Assembly: GCA_026985785.1 (NCBI GenBank)
Contig: JALSPT010000095.1
Coordinates: forward strand, 1-13,004
Direction: 5' to 3'
DNA: 13,004 nt
Source: Anaerolineales bacterium
GTDB taxonomy: Bacteria > Chloroflexota > Anaerolineae > Anaerolineales > DRMV01
Shown piece after piece: positions 6,628 through 13,004 of the stretch; position 1 is the stretch's first letter; each line of letters starts with the position of its first letter. Position numbers and translations under genes: made by a program. The notes under the pieces are model-generated. The model had not been told where the DNA came from. It worked only from the letters and a program-made list of their open reading frames with translations, and searched no databases.

Positions 6628-7514
6628 GGCGTTTCGTCCCAGCCCATCTCGCGCCCCAGCAGCGCATACAGCCGCTTGTTGTGAGGGCGGAAAAACGCCC
6701 GCAGCCGCTCTGCTACGGCTTCTTCCTCCGCCGTCAGGCGATATTGGCCTTTCTTGAAAGCGAGGTAAGCCTCAGGCTCCCACGGTGGCAGGCCGAGAAA
6801 GCGCTCGACTTCCCGCAGCGTCGCGCCGGGATCGGCGAACAGGTCTTCGCTGCGCAGCACCAGCGTTTGTTCTCTCGGGACGTGCTCCCACAAACGCTCC
6901 AGTTGCTCTGCATATAGGCTTTCGCCCACATAAGCAAAACGGTGGTACTTCCACGGGCTATGACAAACGTCTGCACGCATGCGCTCGACTTCGCCTGCAA
7001 GCCGCCGAGGTTCTGCTTTCAACGCCTCGGCCAACGGCAGCGGCTCCAACCCTCGCTCCCGGTTTTGGAAATAGTGCGACAGTGTGCGCCGCACCGGGTC
7101 ACGCAACAACACGACGAGCCGCGCCTGGGGGTTGAGCGCCATCAGCCGTTGGGCAAAAAGGGGGTCAAAAAGGTAATTGGGGGTGGCATCCACCGTCAAT
7201 CGGCCTGCCAGATGGCGTTGCAAAGGGAAGTTCGCTCGATACCAACGTTCTCCCAGGTCGTACATGTAAAGGAAGAATTTGACCTCTTTGCGAAAAGGGG
7301 GCAACACCTGGGGATGAGCGGTGAGGTAAGCAAACAAAGAGGTCGTGCCCCCTTTTTTCACCCCTGCAATGTAAACTTGCGGCAAGCCGCGCTGTGCCGC
7401 CGTCAACCGGCGATACACCCAGCGCAACGCGCGGCGGGGCGACCGCCGAACTTCCGCGGCTGTCAGGTTGGGGTCCCACGGCTTGTTGGGGCAGCGCTTA
7501 TTTCTGAGCAGCAT
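6624..7514 (-). CDS. PAPS-dependent carbohydrate sulfotransferase
   Basis: This 296-residue protein transfers sulfate from PAPS, most likely to a sugar. The 5'-phosphosulfate loop is GVKKGGTTSL (51-60), followed by HPQV and KEVKFF (76-81), an order seen in heparan-sulfate-type sulfotransferases. The 3'-phosphate motif is LLRDPVRRTLSHYFQNR (136-152), with Arg138 and Ser146 the expected contacts. There is no signal peptide, so sulfation would take place in the cytoplasm before export. The ATG at 7514 lies 17 nt inside the pseB-like gene and has only a weak AGAGG close to it. A slightly later start is possible without touching the PAPS loop. The stop overlaps the next ATG (ATGA). Its place between nucleotide-sugar genes argues for modification of the same polymer or a precursor. 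Confidence 0.87.
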   Translation of the reverse strand: MLLRNKRCPNKPWDPNLTAAEVRRSPRRALRWVYRRLTAAQRGLPQVYIAGVKKGGTTSLFAYLTAHPQVLPPFRKEVKFFLYMYDLGERWYRANFPLQRHLAGRLTVDATPNYLFDPLFAQRLMALNPQARLVVLLRDPVRRTLSHYFQNRERGLEPLPLAEALKAEPRRLAGEVERMRADVCHSPWKYHRFAYVGESLYAEQLERLWEHVPREQTLVLRSEDLFADPGATLREVERFLGLPPWEPEAYLAFKKGQYRLTAEEEAVAERLRAFFRPHNKRLYALLGREMGWDETP

Positions 7515-8499
7515 GCGCCTCTTCGAATGGCCGGATCATCTCGCGGATCTCTTCCACCGTCAACCAGCGGGTGTTGGTGTTGCTGGCATAGCGGAAGCCT
7601 TCCGGCAAGGGCTTGCCTTTATCTTGCCAGGCGTAGCCAAACCACATGGCCTGAGCAGGCTGGATGACGTACATATCCTCCAGTTCCACCGTGTGGCGCG
7701 CTTCGTCCTCGTTCACCAACACCTCGTGCAACTTTTCGCCGGGGCGAATGCCAATGACCTCGATTTCCGCCTTGGGGGCGATGGCTTTTGCCAGGTCGGT
7801 CACCCGCGTGCTGGGCAATTTGGGCACGAACACCTCGCCGCCTTCCATCTGCTCGATGGCGCGGATGACGAAGCGCACGCCCTGTTCCAACGAAAGCCAG
7901 AAACGCGTCATGCGGGGGTCGGTAATCGTCAGCCGCCCCTGGGCGCGCTGGCGCAAAAAGACCGGCACCACGCTGCCGCGGCTGCCCACCACGTTGCCGT
8001 AACGGGTGCAACTGAAGCGAGTCGCCGTGCCTGCGGCGTAAGCGTTGCTCTGCACGAACAGTTTTTCCGCCGCCAGTTTGGTCGCGCCGTAGAGATTGAC
8101 CGGGTTGACCGCCTTATCGGTGCTCAAAGCCAGCACCTTTTTCACCCCTGCGTCCAGCGCGGCGTCGATGAGGTTGCTGCTGCCGAGGATATTGGTCTTG
8201 ACGGCCTCCATCGGGTTGTACTCGCACGCCGGCACCTGCTTGAGCGCGGCGGCATGCACCACGATGTCCACCCCATGCAGCGCCCGGCGCAGGCGGTCGC
8301 GGTCGCGCACGTCGCCGATGAAATAGCGCATGCTCGGATGGTCAAATCCGGCCATCCGCATTTCATGTTGCTTGAGTTCGTCGCGGCTGAAGACGATGAT
8401 CTTGCGGGGGTGATATTCGTCGAGCATGATGCGAATGAACTTTTTGCCAAAGGAACCGGTGCCGCCGGTCACCAGCACAACTTGTTCGCTCCAGTTCAT
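7498..8499 (-). CDS. pseB: UDP-GlcNAc 4,6-dehydratase (inverting), PseB/FlaA1 type
   Basis: The family dehydrates UDP-GlcNAc and inverts C5 to give a UDP-4-keto-6-deoxy-L-arabino-hexose. This is the first step to pseudaminic acid, and in CapE-type enzymes to FucNAc. The 333-residue length is usual. The NAD(P) loop is TGGTGSFG (11-18), followed by FSRDELKQ (37-44), ALKQVPACEYNP (85-96) and LSTDKAVNPVNLYGATK. Asp128, Lys129 and Tyr137 correspond to the Asp-Lys-Tyr set of the inverting dehydratases. Unlike the large WbpM-type enzymes it has no membrane domain. The ATG at 8499 has AGGAGAG with a 7-base spacer, overlapping the stop of the preceding gene 12 nt upstream. The gene's 3' end overlaps the sulfotransferase start. 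Its product could feed the NeuB/PseI enzyme downstream, but PseC, PseH and PseG are not in the window. Confidence 0.9.
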   Translation of the reverse strand: MNWSEQVVLVTGGTGSFGKKFIRIMLDEYHPRKIIVFSRDELKQHEMRMAGFDHPSMRYFIGDVRDRDRLRRALHGVDIVVHAAALKQVPACEYNPMEAVKTNILGSSNLIDAALDAGVKKVLALSTDKAVNPVNLYGATKLAAEKLFVQSNAYAAGTATRFSCTRYGNVVGSRGSVVPVFLRQRAQGRLTITDPRMTRFWLSLEQGVRFVIRAIEQMEGGEVFVPKLPSTRVTDLAKAIAPKAEIEVIGIRPGEKLHEVLVNEDEARHTVELEDMYVIQPAQAMWFGYAWQDKGKPLPEGFRYASNTNTRWLTVEEIREMIRPFEEAHAAQK

Positions 8500-8511
8500 A
8501 GGGTTGCTCTC

Positions 8512-10098
8512 CTAATTATGGGCTGAGGCCGCCGAGGGTGTCTCCCAGGGCAACGGATGCCCCACAAAAGCCTCGAACGTCGCCCGGAAGTCGTCGCGCG
8601 CCAGGCTATCGGCAATGCTCCAGCGTTGAAAGTCCTCGCCGCGATAGACATGGTGCCAGGGGTAAGGGCGCGGGTAGTCGAAGAAGAAATGATAAGCATA
8701 CTTCCACGCCAGGCGGACGCGTGCCTCGTCGGGGCGATGGCGCGCCGGATCGGCGATCAAAGCGTCGAGGATGCGGAAATAGTCGTCCAGCGTCTCAGGG
8801 TCGAAAGTAAAACCGCGCTGCCGGTAGTGCGTGCGCCCCGCCACCACCACCGGCAGGCCGCTCATCGCCATCTCCAGCCCCACCGTGGTGGTGAAAACCA
8901 GCCCGGCGTCGGCGATTTCGATCAGGTCGTAGGTGTTGAGCGGGGAATCGGCAGGCACCAGGCGGATATTAGGCCCCATCTCCGGGCGCACGACCTCGGC
9001 CAGCGAAGTGCCCTCGGTGCGCTGCTCGCCGGGGTGAATACGCACCACCAGTTGCGCCTCGGGGTGGCGGGAAAAATAGCGCACGGTCTGTCGCACCCAC
9101 TCGGCCAGGCTGGGGGTGAAAATTTCGCGCCCCAGCACCAGGCTATCGCCGAGGACATTGGTCGCCAACAGGAACACCGGACGCCGTGGATCGAGGTTCA
9201 GGGCAGCGCGCGCCTGTTCCCCGCCCGCGGAAGGCGCGTTTTGCCAACGGCGGGCAAAATTGGCCCATAGTTTCCCGCCGCGGCGCGCCGCGAACAGCGC
9301 CCGGATGCGCTCCTCCTGCTCTTCGGTCAACGGTTGGTGGCGCACCGCCTGCCACAAGGCGGTCGTATCCTGCAGCATGACCGAGCGGTTGCGGTCGAGC
9401 CATACCCGCTCGCGCTGTTCGCCGAATTCGTACGTCGTGACGGGGATGTTCAAAAAGCGCGCCGTCTGCAGCGCCGCGCCGAATTCCAAAATCATGCCGT
9501 TGGGGATGATGACCACATCAGGGTGGTGCTGCAACCATTCCGCCAGCAGCGCGCCCGCGGCGGCGGTATTGCGTTGCAAGCGAAGACGGAACAGGGGATC
9601 GTTTTCGTCCACCCGCTCCACCTGGCGGGTGTACTGGACGTCGTACACCGCCACTTGCCGCACGGCCTCGGCCAGGGCGCGGGGCAAGGTGGCCGCCCGT
9701 CGCCCCAACAGGCTTTGTAACCGAACCACCGAACGCATCGGACGCAGCACCCAGCGGGCATAGGCGTCGGCGCGGCGCAGGTCGAAGCGGTCGTAGCGCC
9801 GCTGCCAATCACGGTAAGGCAGATAGCCCAGGGTCACCCGATGCCCAAGCCCGGCCAGCGCCAACGAAAGCGCCGTGGTGCTGGCCAGCCAATAATGCAA
9901 GGTGGCAAACACGAACACACGCTTGCCCGGCGACGCATCAGAGGCGGCCTGCTGCGCTTGAACAACCCAGCGGGGGAGCAAGGGGGTGAGTTGCTCCAGC
10001 CGAAAACCCACCACCGGCTGACCGCGTTGCCGCAGCCACCAGTAGGTCTCCGCCGTGAGGGGCACCTCGCCCAGCAGGCGCTTGAGGGCGCGCTTCAT
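8512..10098 (-). CDS. Capsular polysaccharide biosynthesis protein, KpsC/KpsS-like putative glycosyltransferase
   Basis: This 528-residue cytoplasmic protein looks like a GT-B-fold enzyme of the Capsule_synth type. The N-terminal half has a Rossmann-like segment (VFVFATLHYWLA, then ALAGLGHRVTLGYL) and VVIIPNGMILEFGAAL with TYEFGEQRE. The C-terminal half has RPVFLLATNV, LVVRIHPGE, then DLIEIADAGLVFTTTVGLEMAMSGLPVVVAGRTHYR, the donor-site pattern shared with KpsS and KpsC. Those enzymes add Kdo linkers or repeat sugars during capsule assembly. The acceptor and donor here are unknown. I start it at the ATG at 10098, which overlaps the stop of the wzt gene as ATGA and has GGAGG four bases upstream. 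A longer start at 10122 has no such site. The residue-level match is by pattern only, so a different surface-glycan transferase remains possible. Confidence 0.72.
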   Translation of the reverse strand: MKRALKRLLGEVPLTAETYWWLRQRGQPVVGFRLEQLTPLLPRWVVQAQQAASDASPGKRVFVFATLHYWLASTTALSLALAGLGHRVTLGYLPYRDWQRRYDRFDLRRADAYARWVLRPMRSVVRLQSLLGRRAATLPRALAEAVRQVAVYDVQYTRQVERVDENDPLFRLRLQRNTAAAGALLAEWLQHHPDVVIIPNGMILEFGAALQTARFLNIPVTTYEFGEQRERVWLDRNRSVMLQDTTALWQAVRHQPLTEEQEERIRALFAARRGGKLWANFARRWQNAPSAGGEQARAALNLDPRRPVFLLATNVLGDSLVLGREIFTPSLAEWVRQTVRYFSRHPEAQLVVRIHPGEQRTEGTSLAEVVRPEMGPNIRLVPADSPLNTYDLIEIADAGLVFTTTVGLEMAMSGLPVVVAGRTHYRQRGFTFDPETLDDYFRILDALIADPARHRPDEARVRLAWKYAYHFFFDYPRPYPWHHVYRGEDFQRWSIADSLARDDFRATFEAFVGHPLPWETPSAASAHN

Positions 10099-11366
10099 TG
10101 CTCCTCCACCTCGATTTCCCATGCCAGACGCGGGCGCACCACGCCAGGGCGCGCTTCAGCCCACTGGCTTCCGGGCGCGCCGGTGGCGTCGACCACGAAC
10201 GCCGCCGCGTTGTCCTCGTGGAAGTAACGCTTCACCCCATAGGCGCTGGCGTTGACCGAGATCAGGTAACGCCCGCCGTTGAGCAGATCCGCGGGGATGG
10301 TGCAACGGCTGATGTAGCGCCCCGCGGGGCGGGTTTCCCACCGCTCGAACAGGTCCAGGTCATCGGTGTCGAACGAAGTGAAAGCGTATTCGCCGCGCAT
10401 ACTCAGCAGGTAGATGCCCACCCGCAGGCCGCGCAGGGGTGCATCGAGGGCGTACTCCACCTCCACGGTAACCGGCTCGGTGGAGCGGACGGTGTCCGTT
10501 GCCCTGCCGCGCGCATCTTTGACCCGCAACGCGAGAGGGCGGAAGGGGTAGGCAGCGGCAGGCACTTCTTCGGGTTGCCACACCCGTTCGCCTGAACGCA
10601 TCATGGCAGACGAGAGGTAAAAATCCACGGCTTCGGTCGTCGGCCCGTGGAACACGATCTGCCCTTTGTCGAGCACGATGGCCTCTTCCGTCAGGTTGAG
10701 GATGGCCGACATGTTGTGGCTGACGAAGAGCACCGTCCGTCCGCCCTGGGCGACGTCGCTCATCCGCCCCAAGCATTTGCGCTGAAAAGCCGCGTCGCCC
10801 ACCGCGAGCACTTCGTCCACAACAAGAATCTCCGGCTCGAGGTGCGCGGCCACGGCAAAGGCCAGGCGGACATACATCCCACTGGAATAGCGCTTCACGG
10901 GCGTATCGAGAAAGCGCCCGATTTCGGAAAAGGCCACGATTTCGTCGAACTTGCGGTCGATTTCTTCGCGGCGCATTCCCAAAATCGCGCCGTTGAGGTA
11001 AATGTTCTCGCGACCGGTCAGCTCGGGGTGAAAGCCGGTGCCGACTTCCAACAGAGAGCCCACTCGGCCGCGGATTTCGGCATAGCCTTCGGTGGGCTCG
11101 GTGACGCGGGAAAGGATTTTCAGCAGGGTAGATTTCCCGGCGCCATTTTTGCCGATGATGCCCAACACCTTGCCCTGGGGCAGTTCGAAAGAGACGTGGC
11201 GCAGCGCCCACAGCGTTTCGTCCGTGGGGTGGTGTTGTTTCTTGCGGCGGCGGAACGCGGCGCTCACCGCGTCGGCCAACAAATCGCGCAGGGTGGCATA
11301 GGCATCGATTTGCGTGCCGAGGCGGTAGCGTTTGCCAAGGTCGTGAACGCGGAGGGCGAGGGACAT
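10095..11366 (-). CDS. wzt: ABC glycan exporter ATPase with C-terminal Wzt-type carbohydrate-binding domain
   Basis: This 423-residue protein powers export of a finished glycan across the inner membrane together with the Wzm permease. The ATPase part (1 to about 240) has Walker A GKNGAGKST (72-80), signature YSSGM (160-164, the form usual in polysaccharide exporters), Walker B ILVVDE (180-185) and switch His217. A basic insert near 30-50 is common in this group. Residues about 270-420 form an extra domain with beta-rich sequence (VTVEVEYAL, GLRVGIYLLS, GRYISRCTIPADLLNGGRYLISVNA), matching the Wzt C-terminal domain. In E. coli O9a that domain reads a terminal modification on the polymer before export. 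The gene lies 40 nt after wzm and overlaps the next gene by 4 nt. No Shine-Dalgarno precedes its ATG; the leader is C/U-rich. Confidence 0.93.
   Translation of the reverse strand: MSLALRVHDLGKRYRLGTQIDAYATLRDLLADAVSAAFRRRKKQHHPTDETLWALRHVSFELPQGKVLGIIGKNGAGKSTLLKILSRVTEPTEGYAEIRGRVGSLLEVGTGFHPELTGRENIYLNGAILGMRREEIDRKFDEIVAFSEIGRFLDTPVKRYSSGMYVRLAFAVAAHLEPEILVVDEVLAVGDAAFQRKCLGRMSDVAQGGRTVLFVSHNMSAILNLTEEAIVLDKGQIVFHGPTTEAVDFYLSSAMMRSGERVWQPEEVPAAAYPFRPLALRVKDARGRATDTVRSTEPVTVEVEYALDAPLRGLRVGIYLLSMRGEYAFTSFDTDDLDLFERWETRPAGRYISRCTIPADLLNGGRYLISVNASAYGVKRYFHEDNAAAFVVDATGAPGSQWAEARPGVVRPRLAWEIEVEEQ
10101..10107 (-). promoter_or_regulatory. Shine-Dalgarno deciding the start of the capsule glycosyltransferase gene
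   Basis: GGAGGAG sits inside the last codons of wzt, just ahead of the ATG at 10098. It favours that start over the in-frame ATG at 10122. Confidence 0.65.
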
Positions 11367-11406
11367 GGGGGATAGGAGGGTTAGGGAGGAGGTTAGAGGG
11401 TAGAGG
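11367..11406. other. 40-bp purine/pyrimidine-asymmetric spacer between wzm and wzt
   Basis: The plus strand of this spacer is almost entirely G, A and T, with G-runs at 11367-11371, 11378-11380, 11384-11386 and 11398-11400, including a telomere-like GGGTTAGGG. The minus-strand message is correspondingly C/U-rich. It holds no ribosome binding site for wzt. Confidence 0.7.
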
Positions 11407-12243
11407 TCAGACGCGGTCGGCGAACTGGCGTTCCATGCGGCGGAAGAAGTAGAGGCCGGAAATCAGCAACACTACGGCGACGGCCACCGAAACCGCCAGT
11501 GAGGCGTCCGGGCCGGTGGGCGTATCGAGCAAAGCCCAGCGGAAGCCGTTGACCACGCCGGCCATCGGGTTGAGGGCATACACCAATCGCCACTTGGGCG
11601 GTACTAAGGTTGAGGAGTAGGCAATGGGTGTGATGAACATCCACGCCTGGGTGAGAAAGGGGAGGGTGTAGCCGACGTCACGATAGAGCACGTTGAGCGC
11701 CGAAAGCCACAGCCCTACCCCCAATGCGGTGATCAGTGCCAGGGGAAGGAAGAGCAAAATCGTCCACACATGGGCAGTAGGCGTGACATGGTAGTACACC
11801 ATCATGCCAAGTAGCACAATGAAGGCAAGCGCAAAATCCACCAGGCCGCTGAGCATGGTGGAAAGGGGAATGGCCAGGCGGGGGAAATACACCTTGGTGA
11901 TCATGTTACGGCTGCTGACCAGCGAGCGCCCGGCGTCGGTCAGCGCCTTGGAAAACAGTTGCCACGGCAGCAACGCCGCATAGGAGAAAATAGGGTAGGG
12001 GACGTTGTCGGAGGGAATTTTCGCCAGCCGTCCGAAAAACAGTGTGAAGACCACCATCGTGAGCAAAGGCTGCAAAATCGCCCAGGCCGCCCCAAGAAAA
12101 GTCTGTTTGTAGCGCACTTTGATGTTGCGCCACGTCAAAAAATACACCAACTCGCGGTAACGCCACAATTCCCGCAGGTTGAGATCCATCCACCCGCGGG
12201 AAGGGCGAACGATGACGACTTCGTCGGAGAGGGAAGAAGGCAT
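11407..12243 (-). CDS. wzm: ABC-2 type polysaccharide export permease
   Basis: This 278-residue integral membrane protein forms the channel of the Wzm/Wzt exporter. About six hydrophobic segments are visible (near 57-72, 85-103, 122-150, 158-183, 193-213 and 247-267). Family landmarks are RNIKVRYKQTFLGAAWAILQP (39-59), an amphipathic entry into the first membrane helix; RNMITKVYFPRLAIP (112-126), the region that contacts the ATPase; and the late ALNPMAGVVNGFRW (223-236). Length fits Wzm, TagG and KpsM-type permeases. The ATG at 12243 is only 3 nt after the TGA of the GDP-fucose synthase gene. I see no clear Shine-Dalgarno, so initiation is probably coupled to termination upstream. The ATPase partner follows immediately. 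Confidence 0.93.
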   Translation of the reverse strand: MPSSLSDEVVIVRPSRGWMDLNLRELWRYRELVYFLTWRNIKVRYKQTFLGAAWAILQPLLTMVVFTLFFGRLAKIPSDNVPYPIFSYAALLPWQLFSKALTDAGRSLVSSRNMITKVYFPRLAIPLSTMLSGLVDFALAFIVLLGMMVYYHVTPTAHVWTILLFLPLALITALGVGLWLSALNVLYRDVGYTLPFLTQAWMFITPIAYSSTLVPPKWRLVYALNPMAGVVNGFRWALLDTPTGPDASLAVSVAVAVVLLISGLYFFRRMERQFADRV

Positions 12244-12246
12244 AAG

Positions 12247-13004
12247 TCAGGGGATCTCGTGGCGGTGTTCCTGATACCAAGCCACCGTGCGGCGGAGGCC
12301 TTCGAGGAAGTCGGTTTTGGCCTGCCAGCCGAAATACTTTTTGGCACGGCTGACGTCCAACGCCCGCCGCGGCTGGCCGTTGGGCTTGGTCGTATCCCAC
12401 ACGATTTCGCCAGTGAAGCCGGTCAGGTCGGCGATGGTGGTGGCCAGGTCTTTGATGCTGATCTCACGCCCAGAGCCCAGGTTGACGGGCTCAGGGCCGT
12501 TGTATTTCTCGGCAGCCTGCACGATGCCTTCCGCCGCGTCTTCCACGTAGAGGAATTCGCGCGTCGGCGAGCCATCGCCCCAGAGCACCACCTGTTTGTC
12601 GCCCCGCTCTTGGGCTTCGATCATCTTGCGGATGAGCGCGGGGATGACATGGGAACTTTCCAGGTCGAAGTTGTCGCCAGGCCCATAGAGGTTGACCGGC
12701 AGCAGGTAAATGGCGTTGAAGCCATACTGCTGGCGGTAAGCCTGCGCCTGCACCAGCAGCATTTTCTTGGCCAGGCCATAGGGAGCGTTGGTTTCCTCGG
12801 GATAGCCGTTCCAGAGGTCGTCTTCCTTGAAGGGCACGGGGGTAAACTTGGGGTAGGCGCACACCGTGCCGATGGCGACGAACTTCTCCACGCCGCGCTT
12901 CCAGGCTTCGTGCATCAGTTGTACGCCCATCATCAGGTTGTCATAGAAGAATTCCGCCGGGTGCAGCCGGTTGGCGCCGATGCCGCCAACGTGCGCCGCC
13001 AGGT
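12247..13004 (-). CDS. fcl: GDP-L-fucose synthase, 5' end outside window
   Basis: The last 251 residues are present; roughly 60 N-terminal residues, including the Rossmann loop, lie beyond the right edge. The open frame continues upstream of the ATG at 12933 through LAAHVGGIGANR and HPAEFFYDNLM, so that internal Met is not the start. The enzyme epimerises and reduces GDP-4-keto-6-deoxy-mannose to GDP-L-fucose. Key residues are seen: Cys48 in GTVCAYP, Tyr75 and Lys79 in YGLAKK (numbers within this fragment), and the His of ESSHVIPALIRK. The end is typical, NGQPRRALDVSRAKKYFGW. The position corresponding to the catalytic Ser before the Cys is Thr here (GTVC). Its partner Gmd, which makes the substrate, is expected just upstream but is not visible. 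The stop is 3 nt before wzm. Confidence 0.93.
   Translation of the reverse strand, partial: LAAHVGGIGANRLHPAEFFYDNLMMGVQLMHEAWKRGVEKFVAIGTVCAYPKFTPVPFKEDDLWNGYPEETNAPYGLAKKMLLVQAQAYRQQYGFNAIYLLPVNLYGPGDNFDLESSHVIPALIRKMIEAQERGDKQVVLWGDGSPTREFLYVEDAAEGIVQAAEKYNGPEPVNLGSGREISIKDLATTIADLTGFTGEIVWDTTKPNGQPRRALDVSRAKKYFGWQAKTDFLEGLRRTVAWYQEHRHEIP

Noticed and set aside
7468..8526. Plus-strand open frame of 352 codons opposite pseB
   Set aside because: Antisense shadow; the minus strand encodes an intact PseB active site.
10099..10122. Eight-codon longer N-terminus for the capsule glycosyltransferase
   Set aside because: The ATG at 10122 has no ribosome binding site, whereas the ATG at 10098 has GGAGG and a 4-nt ATGA overlap with the upstream stop, as at another junction in the operon.
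12247..12933. A 228-residue start for GDP-L-fucose synthase
   Set aside because: The frame stays open to the window edge with conserved family sequence upstream of this Met, so the gene is cut by the window.
1..13004. Search for tRNA genes, CRISPR arrays, insertion sequences and attachment sites
   Set aside because: By eye I found no tRNA-like cloverleaf, no regularly spaced repeats, no transposase frame and no terminal inverted repeats.

Overview
The window is GC-rich and densely coding. Every protein gene lies on the minus strand and reads right to left; the only plus-strand gene I can support is a small RNA. Eleven protein genes are visible: nine complete and two cut by the window edges. 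The make-up suggests a Chloroflexota bacterium, perhaps Anaerolineae. The clues are an ECF sigma factor coupled to a membrane protein with a DUF5667-like stalk and DUF5666-like beads, high GC, and a short SRP RNA without an Alu domain. This is inference from family knowledge; no taxonomic marker was searched.

Region 1 (13004 to about 4618, minus) is one long surface-polysaccharide operon. In reading order it encodes GDP-L-fucose synthase (5' end outside the window), the Wzm permease and Wzt ATPase of an ABC glycan exporter, a KpsC/KpsS-like capsule glycosyltransferase, a PseB-type UDP-GlcNAc 4,6-dehydratase, a carbohydrate sulfotransferase, an RmlD-like sugar reductase and a NeuB/PseI-family nonulosonic acid synthase. 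Junctions run from a 17-nt overlap to 40 nt apart, so transcription is probably continuous. Together they suggest a deoxysugar-containing, possibly sialic-acid-like and sulfated polysaccharide, made in the cytoplasm and exported by the Wzm/Wzt route. Several enzymes such a pathway needs (Gmd, PseC, PseH, PseG, PseF, more glycosyltransferases) are not in the window.

Region 2 (4435 to 2251, minus) is a two-gene signalling unit. An ECF sigma factor overlaps by 14 nt a GTG-started, single-pass membrane protein that is probably its anti-sigma factor. That protein carries an external helical stalk, three repeated beta-type beads and a tail of two near-identical 33-residue, His/Asp-rich units. A hairpin terminator follows.

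Region 3 (about 2033 to 2177, plus) is the small bacterial SRP RNA with a near-consensus promoter, convergent with the sigma/anti-sigma unit.

Region 4 (1847 to 1, minus) has an amidohydrolase resembling 8-oxoguanine deaminases and, 7 nt further on, the first 149 residues of a TylF-like SAM methyltransferase that runs off the window.
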